Below, piece after piece: positions 7,668 through 13,688 of a DNA stretch of 13,688 nucleotides (position 1 is its first letter; every line of letters begins with the position of its first letter). The notes under the pieces were generated by a model. It was not told the DNA's origin. It ran no database searches and saw only the letters and a program-made list of their open reading frames with translations. A program made the position numbers and the translations under genes. Source of the stretch: Bordetella parapertussis (GTDB taxonomy: Bacteria > Pseudomonadota > Gammaproteobacteria > Burkholderiales > Burkholderiaceae_B); the NCBI GenBank assembly GCA_945903445.1, contig CAMDNZ010000066.1, positions 1-13,688 of the forward strand, read 5' to 3'.

Positions 7668-7720
7668 ACGGGCGGTTGTCAGTGGCATGCGTGCGCTGGC
7701 AACCGCCCGTTTTGCGTTTT
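7668..7720 (+). terminator. Rho-independent terminator after infC
   Basis: ACGGGCGGTTG (7668-7678) pairs perfectly with CAACCGCCCGT (7700-7710). The stem extends inward by a T-G wobble and CAG/CTG to about 15 pairs. It is followed by TTTTGCGTTTT. This very stable hairpin ends the thrS-infC transcript and means gshB needs its own promoter. Confidence 0.9.
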
Positions 7721-7801
7721 GCACGGTCCAGATATCAAGAGGCGACCTTTTGGTGAGCGCCGTGCTATGTTGTCAGTATCTTCCAGATTGTGGTGCGCCC
7801 C
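7721..7801 (+). other. Presumed gshB promoter region, no clear element
   Basis: Between the terminator and gshB there must be a promoter for the gshB-ptsI operon, but I see no convincing -35/-10 pair. TATGTT near 7766-7771 and CAGTAT just after it are weak -10 candidates. No strong ribosome site precedes the gshB ATG. Confidence 0.25.
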
Positions 7802-8797
7802 ATGCGTGTGCTGTTTGTCGTCGATCCTTTACCGGCCTTGAAGGCTTATAAAGATACTTCCGTATCCATGATGTTCGCCTTGCAGGCGCGCGGTCATGCC
7901 ATCGAGGTCGCCCTTTCCGGCGACTTGTATATTCAGGCTGGACAGGTTCGAACCTCAGCCATACCCATCGTATTGCTGCCCGATGCCGATAAGCACGCGC
8001 AAGGCTGGTGGCGCGAGTCGCAGGCGCACGATGACGCTCTGGTCGAATTCGATGCGGTAGTCATGCGCAAGGATCCGCCCTTCGACATGGAGTATGTCTA
8101 TTCGACGCATCTCCTGGAATACGCCGAACGCAATGGTGCCAGGGTGTTCAACAGTGGCTCAGCCATCCGCAATCATCCCGAGAAACTCGCGATTACCGAG
8201 TTCGCGCAGTTCACCGCCCCGACGCTGGTCACCAGTCAATCGACACGCTTGAAAGCGTTTCATGCCGAGCATGGCGACATCATTCTTAAGCCGCTGGATG
8301 GCATGGGGGGCGCCGGCATTTTCCGCGTGCAAGCCAATGATCCGAACTTGAACGCGATCATCGAAACGCTCACGCTCGATGGCGCTCGTACGATCATGGC
8401 GCAGCGCTACATTCCCGATATCGTCCATGGCGATAAGCGTATCTTGTTGATCGGCGGCGAGCCGGTGCCTTATGCCTTGGCGCGCATTCCGTTGGCCGGT
8501 GAGACGCGCGGTAACTTGGCTGCTGGCGGGCGCGGCGTGGCACAAGCCTTGTCGGCGCGCGATCGCGAGATTGCCGAGGCCATTGCGCCCCGTCTGGCCG
8601 AGCGCGGTTTGCTACTGGTGGGATTGGACGTCATTGGCGATTACGTGACGGAAATCAACGTCACCAGCCCCACCTGTTTTGTCGAAATTACCGAGCAGAC
8701 CGGTTTCGACGTGCCGGATCTGTTTGCGCGCAAGCTGGAGGAGGCGGTTGCCGCTGGCTCGGCTGTCGCGACGGCAGCAGCGATATCGGCAGCTTGA
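7802..8797 (+). CDS. gshB: Glutathione synthetase (ATP-grasp)
   Basis: GshB joins gamma-glutamylcysteine to glycine with ATP, the second and last step of glutathione synthesis in the cytoplasm. The 331-residue protein has the N-terminal fold (MRVLFVVDPL) and the VVMRKDPPFDMEYVYSTH segment at about 87-103. The ATP-grasp domain follows, with Lys163 and the glycine-rich loop PLDGMGGAG (164-172), GDKRILLIGGEP (210-221), the loop RGNLAAGGRG (236-245), and metal-binding EINVTSP (284-290). The ATG at 7802 matches the usual family start; a GTG at 7790 in frame would add four residues and has no better ribosome site. The Ala-rich tail (316-331) looks like a small non-conserved extension. EIIA starts 9 bases after the stop, so the genes are cotranscribed. 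gshA, the preceding pathway step, is not in this window. Confidence 0.97.
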   Translation: MRVLFVVDPLPALKAYKDTSVSMMFALQARGHAIEVALSGDLYIQAGQVRTSAIPIVLLPDADKHAQGWWRESQAHDDALVEFDAVVMRKDPPFDMEYVYSTHLLEYAERNGARVFNSGSAIRNHPEKLAITEFAQFTAPTLVTSQSTRLKAFHAEHGDIILKPLDGMGGAGIFRVQANDPNLNAIIETLTLDGARTIMAQRYIPDIVHGDKRILLIGGEPVPYALARIPLAGETRGNLAAGGRGVAQALSARDREIAEAIAPRLAERGLLLVGLDVIGDYVTEINVTSPTCFVEITEQTGFDVPDLFARKLEEAVAAGSAVATAAAISAA

Positions 8798-8806
8798 GTC
8801 GCCATC

Positions 8807-9202
8807 ATGACTGGTATCGTTATCGTCGTGCATACTCCATTGGGCGGCGCCATGTTGGGTTGTGCCGAGCATGTGTTGGGCACGGTGGACGGCGTGGCTG
8901 TGCACGATGTGCTGCCAGACGACAAACCGGACGATGTCGCGCCTCGAGTCTTGGCCGACATTTTACGTGCCGATCGTGGCAACGGTGTGCTGGTGCTCAC
9001 CGACCTGATCGGTGCGACGCCTGCCAACATCGCAAAACGGGCGGTTGCCGATGCTCGCAGTCAGGGCGTGTCCTGTTGTGTGGTCGCAGGCTTGAATACG
9101 CCGATGCTGCTACGTGCCATCACCAATCGTGATCTTTCACTCGCAGACATCCGCGAGAAGGCGCTGTCGGGCGGCATGCAAGGCTGCTTGCGTGTAGACT
9201 GA
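8807..9202 (+). CDS. PTS EIIA component, mannose/fructose (ManX-type) family
   Basis: This is a stand-alone EIIA domain of 131 residues that should accept a phosphoryl group from HPr. The N-terminus MTGIVIVVHTPLGGAML matches the mannose-class EIIA fold, with the phosphorylated histidine at position 9. LVLTDLIGATPANIA (near 63-78) and the GLNTPMLLRAI segment are typical. There is no EIIB or EIIC partner in the window, so a transport role is unlikely from this locus. In proteobacteria such lone EIIA proteins with HPr and enzyme I are thought to be regulatory. It lies 9 bases after gshB and 48 bases before ptsH. The symbol is left blank because such genes carry several names. Confidence 0.93.
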   Translation: MTGIVIVVHTPLGGAMLGCAEHVLGTVDGVAVHDVLPDDKPDDVAPRVLADILRADRGNGVLVLTDLIGATPANIAKRAVADARSQGVSCCVVAGLNTPMLLRAITNRDLSLADIREKALSGGMQGCLRVD

Positions 9203-9250
9203 CGGCCTGAATTTTCACGCGTTTCATCTGTATAAGGCGCTAGAAGCAGG

Positions 9251-9520
9251 ATGCCCAGTCAAGACATCACCATCACCAATAAACTCGGTCTGCATGCCAG
9301 GGCCGCTGCCAAGCTGACCCAGATGGCCAGCCGCTTCGCGAGCGACGTTTTCATCGCCAAGGGCGCACAACGCGTCAATGCCAAAAGCATCATGGGCGTG
9401 ATGATGCTGGCCGCTGGATGCGGTGCCGTAGTCAAGGTAGACGCGGTAGGTGCCGATGCCGATCGCGCGCTGGCCGATATCCAAGCCCTTTTCGACAGCA
9501 AATTCGGTGAGAGCGAGTAA
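9251..9520 (+). CDS. ptsH: Phosphocarrier protein HPr
   Basis: HPr carries phosphate from enzyme I to EIIA proteins. The 89-residue product has the active-site motif NKLGLHARAA with His15 and Arg17, exactly at the family positions. Ser46 lies in KSIMGVMML, the site that HPr kinase/phosphorylase (HprK) modifies in organisms that have it; many betaproteobacteria do, but no hprK is seen here. The length is normal. The 3' end overlaps the ptsI start by 14 bases in another frame, suggesting translational coupling. Confidence 0.97.
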   Translation: MPSQDITITNKLGLHARAAAKLTQMASRFASDVFIAKGAQRVNAKSIMGVMMLAAGCGAVVKVDAVGADADRALADIQALFDSKFGESE

Positions 9521-11252
9521 TCCTCCTTCGACTGCTGTGCTTTGCCTTCAAGGCAAGGGTGTCGCACGCGGGTATGCGATCGGGCGTGCCGTCGTGCTGG
9601 GTGCCGCGGCGCTGGAAGTCGCGCACTATCGCGTGGCCGAAGACGAGGTGGCGCGCGAGGTCGAGCGCTTGCAGCAGGCGCTGTTGCAGGCGCAGAACGA
9701 GTTGCAGCATTTGGCCGATACCCTGCCCGACGACGCGCCTCGCGAGTTGGGTGCCATGCTCAACGTGCATCGCTTGTTGTTGTGCGATCCGGTACTAGCC
9801 GAGCCCGCCGTCGATTTGATCGTCGAACGGCAATACAACGCCGAGTGGGCGCTCACCACGCAGGGCCAGGCGCTGGCGCAACAATTCGATTTGATGGAAG
9901 ACGAGTATCTGCGTGAGCGCGGTGCCGATGTACGTCAGGCCATCGAACGCGTGGTGCATGTCTTGGCAGGCTCTTCTGCGATGTTGCCGGATACCGATCA
10001 GGTGCCTGGCAACGATCCGCTGGTGGTCGTCGCGCACGACATATCGCCTGCCGACATGTTGCGGCTGCGCGGTGCGCGCTTTGCTGCATTCGTGACCGAT
10101 CTGGGCGGTCCCACTTCGCATACGGCCATTGTCGCGCGCAGTATGGGTGTGCCTGCCGTGGTGGCGATGGGCAATGTGCGCGAACTGGTGCGCGAGGGCG
10201 ATATGCTGATCGTCGATGGCGCTCGGGGCGTCGTCGTGGTCAATCCAGCCGATCACATCACCGCCGAATATCGGGCGCGGCAAGACGAATACCTGCGCGA
10301 ACGCGAAGCGTTGCAACTGTTGCGAGATGAGCCCGCCGTGACGCTCGATGGCATAGACATTGTCTTGAACGCCAACATCGAGCTCCCTGACGAGGCCGCG
10401 CTGGCACTGAAGTCTGGCGCGTCCGGGATCGGTTTGTTTCGCAGTGAATTTCTGTTCATGGGACGCAGCGATCTACCCACCGAGGACGAGCAATTCGAAG
10501 CTTACGCCAGCGTGGTGCGCGCCATGCAGGGGCGTCCAGTCACGATCCGAACCTTGGATCTGGGCGCCGATAAGACATTGGACGGCGAGGCGACCGTGGC
10601 TACCAATCCGGCGCTCGGTCAGCGTGCGATTCGGTATTGTCTTGCGCGCCCTGAATTATTTGCCACCCAGTTGCGCGCGATGTTGCGAGCCTCGGCGGTG
10701 GGCCCGATTCGGATGCTGGTGCCGATGATTGCGCACATGCATGAAGTGCGTGCGGTGCGGGCCGCGCTGGACTCGGCGAGGGCCGAGTTGGATGCGCGTG
10801 GCGAAGCGTATGCCGAGAACATTCCCTTGGGTGCGATGGTCGAAATTCCTGCCATCGCCATTGCCATCGAACCTTTTGCCGAAGCGCTGGATTTTCTGTC
10901 GATCGGTACGAATGACCTGATTCAATACACTTTGGCCATCGATCGCGGCGATCACGACGTGGCCGAGCTGTACGACCCCATGCATCCCGCCGTATTGCGT
11001 CTGATATCGCATACGATCAATGCCGGTGAGCGTTTCGGCATTCCGGTGGCCGTATGTGGCGAGATGGCGGGCGATGTCCGTTTGACGCGCTTACTGCTAG
11101 GTTTGGGCTTGACCGAGTTCTCGATGCACCCGCAGCAACTGCTGGACATCAAACGCGAGATACGCGGCGCGCATAGCAATGCTCTGCGTGCGAAGGTGGC
11201 CACGGCATTGAATCGCGCCACTCGTGTCGATCTGGATAGCCTGACGAATTGA
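9507..11252 (+). CDS. ptsI: Phosphoenolpyruvate-protein phosphotransferase (enzyme I)
   Basis: Enzyme I takes phosphate from phosphoenolpyruvate and passes it to HPr, the first step of the phosphotransferase chain. The 581-residue protein has the N-terminal HPr-binding domain, the swivel domain with phosphorylated His205 in GGPTSHTAIVARS, and a C-terminal PEP-binding barrel with RTLDLGADK, IGTNDLIQYTLAIDR and catalytic Cys517 in VCGEMAGD. The start is uncertain. I prefer GTG at 9507, which overlaps ptsH by 14 bases and gives the usual length; GTG at 9537 is the alternative, and the frame upstream to 9450 lies inside ptsH. Neither has a good Shine-Dalgarno, so initiation probably depends on ribosomes finishing ptsH. 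There is no N-terminal GAF domain, so this is the sugar-type rather than the PtsP nitrogen-type enzyme I. Confidence 0.97.
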   Translation: MRASNPPSTAVLCLQGKGVARGYAIGRAVVLGAAALEVAHYRVAEDEVAREVERLQQALLQAQNELQHLADTLPDDAPRELGAMLNVHRLLLCDPVLAEPAVDLIVERQYNAEWALTTQGQALAQQFDLMEDEYLRERGADVRQAIERVVHVLAGSSAMLPDTDQVPGNDPLVVVAHDISPADMLRLRGARFAAFVTDLGGPTSHTAIVARSMGVPAVVAMGNVRELVREGDMLIVDGARGVVVVNPADHITAEYRARQDEYLREREALQLLRDEPAVTLDGIDIVLNANIELPDEAALALKSGASGIGLFRSEFLFMGRSDLPTEDEQFEAYASVVRAMQGRPVTIRTLDLGADKTLDGEATVATNPALGQRAIRYCLARPELFATQLRAMLRASAVGPIRMLVPMIAHMHEVRAVRAALDSARAELDARGEAYAENIPLGAMVEIPAIAIAIEPFAEALDFLSIGTNDLIQYTLAIDRGDHDVAELYDPMHPAVLRLISHTINAGERFGIPVAVCGEMAGDVRLTRLLLGLGLTEFSMHPQQLLDIKREIRGAHSNALRAKVATALNRATRVDLDSLTN

Positions 11253-11331
11253 TTTTACGGATAGCCGACGAATCGATCTTTCACATCGCGAGGCAGAACT
11301 GATCTTTATGCGGTGCTGGCCCATAGTATGC
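11253..11331. other. Short non-coding gap after ptsI
   Basis: These 79 bases between the ptsI stop and the terminator hold no recognisable gene or structure. Confidence 0.5.
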
Positions 11332-11373
11332 AAAAAGCCCGACGAGACAAAGGTCTCCTCGGGCTTTTCTTTT
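11332..11373. terminator. Bidirectional terminator between ptsI and amtB
   Basis: GCCCGA pairs with TCGGGC and GAGAC with GTCTC around AAAG, with a single C-C mismatch between the two helices. The hairpin is preceded by AAAAA and followed by TTTTCTTTT, so it reads as an intrinsic terminator on both strands. It serves the convergent ptsI (plus) and amtB (minus) transcripts. Confidence 0.92.
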
Positions 11374-11416
11374 ATTCGCACCCGCTGCCTGAGGCTGCGG
11401 GTGCTCGGACACTGCA

Positions 11417-12655
11417 TCAGCTATGGTAGGCCGACTCACCATGCGAGGTGATGTCCAGACCTTCGCGTTCCTGATCTTCCGGCACACGCAGGCCGCATAC
11501 GGCGTCGGCGATCTTGTAGGCAATGAAGGCGACGACACCCGACCACACGATGGTGATCAGCACGCCTTCGGTTTGCACCCACAGTTGACCCAGGATGTCG
11601 CTGGCATTGGCCAGACCCGGGCCGCCCAAGGCTTGAGCATTGAACACGCCGGTGAGCAAGGCGCCGACGATACCGCCCACGCCGTGCAGGCTGAACACGT
11701 CGAGCGAGTCGTCGGCACGCAGCATGCGCTTTAAGCCATTGACACCCCACACGCAGATCGCACCGGTCACCACGCCGATCACCAGCGCACCGACGGGGCC
11801 GACCAACCCGGCTGCCGGGGTGACACCCACCAGACCGGCCACTGCGCCGGAGGCTGCACCCAGCATCGAAGGCTTGCCCTTGGTGGCCCATTCGGTCAGG
11901 GTCCAGGCCAGAATGGCACCGGCAGTGGCGACTAGAGTGTTCAAGAATGCCAGCACGGCAGTACCGTTAGCCGACAATGCCGAGCCGGCGTTGAAACCGT
12001 ACCAGCCCACCCACAGCAGTGCCGCGCCGATCATGGTCATCGGCAGATTGTGCGGCTGCATGGCTTCGCGGCCGTACCCCAGACGCTTGCCGATGACATA
12101 GGCACCCACCAAGCCGGCGACACCGGCGTTGATGTGCACGACGGTACCGCCCGCGAAATCGAGCGCACCGCGTGCAGCCAGCAAGCCCGGATTGGTGTCC
12201 GACAAGAACCACACCATGTGAGCGATGGGCACGTAGGCGAAGGTCATCCAGATGGCGGTGAACACCAGCACCGCCGAGAAGCGCGCACGCTCGGCGAATG
12301 TGCCGACGATCAGCGCGCAGGTGATGCCCGCGAACGTTGCTTGGAAGAAACCGAAGGCCATTTCAGGAATCGTGCCCGAGATGACGTGCTCGCCGGTGGC
12401 TGAATTCCACATGCCCGAGAAGAACATGCGCGAGAATCCGCCGAAGAACGCGTTGCCTTCAGTGAATGCCAGCGAGTAGCCGTAGATGAACCACAGCGTC
12501 ACGGCCAGAGCGAACGTGCCCGCAACCTGCATGAGCATCGACAACACGTTTTTGCTGCGCACCAGGCCACCGTAGAACAAGGCCAGGCCGGGCAGCACCA
12601 TCATCAAGACGAGAAGGGTGGAGACCATCACCCATGCGACATCTGCTTTATCCAT
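11417..12655 (-). CDS. amtB: Ammonium transporter AmtB, without signal peptide
   Basis: AmtB is a trimeric inner-membrane channel for ammonium uptake, blocked by GlnK when nitrogen is plentiful. The 412 residues are hydrophobic throughout, consistent with 11 membrane helices. The twin pore histidines are His174 (in GGTVVHINAG) and His324 (in DVFSLHGVGG). The IAHMVW segment and FNAGSA motif also match, and the C-terminal GLRVPEDQEREGLDITSHGE tail is the conserved GlnK-contact region. The ATG at 12655 has GGAG 9 bases upstream. The protein begins MDKADVAW, which aligns with the mature N-terminus of E. coli AmtB, so the cleavable signal peptide of that protein is absent. An in-frame stop about 30 bases upstream rules out an extension. 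It lies 27 bases after glnK in the same operon. Confidence 0.97.
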   Translation of the reverse strand: MDKADVAWVMVSTLLVLMMVLPGLALFYGGLVRSKNVLSMLMQVAGTFALAVTLWFIYGYSLAFTEGNAFFGGFSRMFFSGMWNSATGEHVISGTIPEMAFGFFQATFAGITCALIVGTFAERARFSAVLVFTAIWMTFAYVPIAHMVWFLSDTNPGLLAARGALDFAGGTVVHINAGVAGLVGAYVIGKRLGYGREAMQPHNLPMTMIGAALLWVGWYGFNAGSALSANGTAVLAFLNTLVATAGAILAWTLTEWATKGKPSMLGAASGAVAGLVGVTPAAGLVGPVGALVIGVVTGAICVWGVNGLKRMLRADDSLDVFSLHGVGGIVGALLTGVFNAQALGGPGLANASDILGQLWVQTEGVLITIVWSGVVAFIAYKIADAVCGLRVPEDQEREGLDITSHGESAYHS

Positions 12656-12682
12656 TTTTGTACGCTCCGTTAAAACGCAGGC

Positions 12683-13021
12683 TTACAGCGCCGCTTCGCC
12701 GGCTTCGCCCGTGCGAATCCGGATCACTTGTTCCAGCGGGGCGACAAAAATCTTGCCGTCCCCGATCTTGCCCGTGCGGGCCGCGTGTTCGATTGTCTCG
12801 ATGGCCTGGTCGACCAAGTGGTCGGGAATGGCCGCTTCGACACGCAGCTTCGGCAGGAAATCCACCGCATATTCAGCGCCGCGGTAAAGTTCGGTGTGTC
12901 CCTTCTGGCGGCCGAAACCCTTCACTTCGGTCACCGTCAGGCCCTGTACTCCTATCCCCGATAAAGCCACCCGCACCTCGTCCAATTTGAACGGCTTGAT
13001 GATGGCGATGATGAGTTTCAT
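12683..13021 (-). CDS. glnK: Nitrogen regulatory protein PII (GlnK)
   Basis: PII proteins sense ATP/ADP, 2-oxoglutarate and, through uridylylation, glutamine. This copy is named GlnK because it precedes amtB. The 112 residues are the exact family length. MKLIIAIIKPFKLDEVR is the standard N-terminus, the T-loop has Tyr51 in GHTELYRGAEY as the uridylylation site, and TGKIGDGKIFV (near 83-93) is the family signature. The ATG at 13021 is set by AGAGGA six bases upstream; an in-frame ATG at 13045 would add eight non-family residues. A sigma-54 promoter and two NtrC-like sites lie upstream, so the operon should be induced by nitrogen limitation. Confidence 0.98.
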   Translation of the reverse strand: MKLIIAIIKPFKLDEVRVALSGIGVQGLTVTEVKGFGRQKGHTELYRGAEYAVDFLPKLRVEAAIPDHLVDQAIETIEHAARTGKIGDGKIFVAPLEQVIRIRTGEAGEAAL

Positions 13022-13063
13022 GGCGTTTCCTCTCTTTGGTTGCACTCTGGCGTGGCAACATAA

Positions 13064-13079
13064 AGCAAAACGTGTGCCA
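13064..13079 (-). promoter_or_regulatory. Sigma-54 promoter of glnK-amtB
   Basis: On the minus strand the sequence TGGCAC-N5-TTGCT matches the -24/-12 consensus at every defined base, with GG and GC at the right distance. The predicted transcript starts near 13053, giving a leader of about 32 bases to the glnK ATG. Confidence 0.9.
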
Positions 13080-13141
13080 ACTTTTAATGCCGATGTTGCA
13101 TAGGCTTACTGACTGGCAAGTCGCGTTTTTGCGGTGCGATA

Positions 13142-13158
13142 TGCATGATTGGAGTGCA
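13142..13158 (-). promoter_or_regulatory. NtrC-like enhancer site, proximal
   Basis: A 17-bp element with TGCA at both ends, matching the enteric consensus TGCACCA-N3-TGGTGCA at 10 of 14 defined positions by my count. Its centre lies about 97 bases upstream of the predicted glnK start. Confidence 0.65.
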
Positions 13159-13173
13159 ATGTGTAGCGCATTA

Positions 13174-13190
13174 AGCACCGTTGTTGTGCA
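13174..13190 (-). promoter_or_regulatory. NtrC-like enhancer site, distal
   Basis: A 17-bp element with half-sites GCACC and GTGCA, matching the consensus at 11 of 14 positions by my count. Its centre is 32 bp from that of the proximal site, three helical turns, and about 129 bases upstream of the predicted start. Confidence 0.7.
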
Positions 13191-13283
13191 AGGGCTCGCA
13201 CGAAATAGGGAATTTCATGGCATCTCGATCAATTCGTTACTACTGGTCTTGTTCGTTGGCGTCGGCCATCGCCTACACTCGCC

Positions 13284-13313
13284 TTGAACCCGCTGGTCTT
13301 CGTCTTCTACACT
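13284..13313 (+). promoter_or_regulatory. Candidate sigma-70 promoter of ubiK
   Basis: TTGAAC (13284-13289) and TACACT (13308-13313) are separated by 18 bases, 33 bases before the ubiK start. A second TACACT at 13274-13279 could form an alternative. Both match the consensus only partly. Confidence 0.4.
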
Positions 13314-13345
13314 GTCTTTTTATTTCACCGTCAATCGAGATTGTC

Positions 13346-13654
13346 ATGAACCGCGCAACTTGGATGGAAGACTTTCAGAAGAATCTGTCGGATTTGATCG
13401 CCAAAAGTCCGGCCGCAGACGTCGAACGTAATGTGCGCGCCATGCTGACTCAAGGGTTCAGCAAGCTCGACCTGGTCACTCGCGAGGAATTCGATATTCA
13501 AGCCGATCTGTTGGCACGCACTCGCACTCGTGTCGAGCAATTGGCGGCGCAAATCGATGCCTTGCAAGCCGAACGTGCGGGGCGATCCACTGCAACCGCC
13601 GCGTCTGCGACGGCTACGCCCAGCGATGGCGCAATTCGTCCGCCTGCGGTTTGA
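13346..13654 (+). CDS. ubiK: Ubiquinone biosynthesis accessory factor UbiK (BMFP/YqiC family)
   Basis: UbiK supports aerobic ubiquinone synthesis as an accessory factor of the Ubi complex and can associate with membranes and lipids. The 102-residue product has the BMFP-domain pattern: an amphipathic N-terminus (MNRATWMEDFQKNLSDLI), the conserved block around ERNVRAMLTQGFSKLDLVTREEFD (27-50), and a coiled coil (about 45-77) running through LLARTRTRVEQLAAQIDALQ. An Ala/Thr/Ser-rich tail from 78 looks disordered. The ATG at 13346 is chosen from the family start; GAGA just upstream is a weak ribosome site. The frame is open upstream to 13181, but that translation does not resemble the family and would cross the NtrC region. 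It is divergent from glnK. Confidence 0.93.
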   Translation: MNRATWMEDFQKNLSDLIAKSPAADVERNVRAMLTQGFSKLDLVTREEFDIQADLLARTRTRVEQLAAQIDALQAERAGRSTATAASATATPSDGAIRPPAV

Positions 13655-13675
13655 CCCGATGGGCGGTCGTTTTTT
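13653..13675 (+). terminator. Possible weak terminator after ubiK
   Basis: GACC (13653-13656) can pair with GGTC (13665-13668), followed by G and six T. The stem is only four pairs and overlaps the ubiK stop codon, so the call rests mainly on the T-run. The window ends 13 bases later. Confidence 0.3.
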
Positions 13676-13688
13676 CACGTGCCGCGCC

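Noticed and set aside
11436..11891. Second minus-strand frame inside amtB and similar plus-strand frames
   Set aside because: Arg/Gly-rich low-complexity translation typical of frame-shifted GC-rich coding DNA; amtB accounts for the region.
13022..13045. Eight-residue N-terminal extension of glnK
   Set aside because: The AGAGGA site is inside this stretch and PII proteins begin with MKLI; the shorter form has the exact family length.
13181..13345. Upstream extension of ubiK
   Set aside because: The translation does not match the family and would cross an NtrC-like site and the likely promoter.
1..13688. CRISPR array, phage genes or complete insertion sequence
   Set aside because: No regular repeat-spacer pattern, integrase, phage structural gene or transposase frame was seen.

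Overview
The window looks like chromosome of a betaproteobacterium in the order Burkholderiales, most like Alcaligenaceae (Bordetella/Achromobacter relatives). This rests on protein resemblance from memory (ThrS, IF3, GshB and UbiK read like Bordetella proteins) and on gene content: a gshB-EIIA-HPr-EI cluster without sugar permeases, a glnK-amtB pair and ubiK. Coding DNA is GC-rich. No searches were run, so genus level is an inference.

Region 1 (1-4518, minus strand) is one open frame that starts at 4518 and runs through the left edge with no stop: the first 1,506 residues of a type I polyketide synthase. Domain order is ketosynthase, acyltransferase, dehydratase, then a methyltransferase-like region whose SAM motif looks degenerate. 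The rest, expected to hold reductase and carrier domains, is outside the window.

Region 2 (4519-5130) is a 612-base gap between the divergent PKS and thrS. Its PKS side is AT-rich with an inverted repeat and direct repeats. Its thrS side has hairpins, a Thr-containing mini-ORF and a strong intrinsic-terminator shape only 52 bases before the thrS start, which together suggest leader control of thrS.

Region 3 (5131-7720) holds thrS and infC. infC starts at the rare codon ATC and ends at a strong terminator; the usual next genes rpmI and rplT are absent.

Region 4 (7802-11252) is a tight plus-strand operon: glutathione synthetase, a mannose-type EIIA, HPr and enzyme I. With no EIIB or EIIC here it is most likely a regulatory phosphotransfer chain. 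A bidirectional terminator separates it from the convergent amtB.

Region 5 (11417-13190, minus strand) is glnK-amtB, nitrogen sensing and ammonium uptake. Upstream lie a near-perfect sigma-54 promoter and two NtrC-like sites 32 bp apart, the classic layout for nitrogen-starvation induction. ubiK (13346-13654, plus) is divergent from it and closes the window.

Most genes are housekeeping. The least ordinary parts are the PKS, the thrS leader and the architecture of the glnK promoter.
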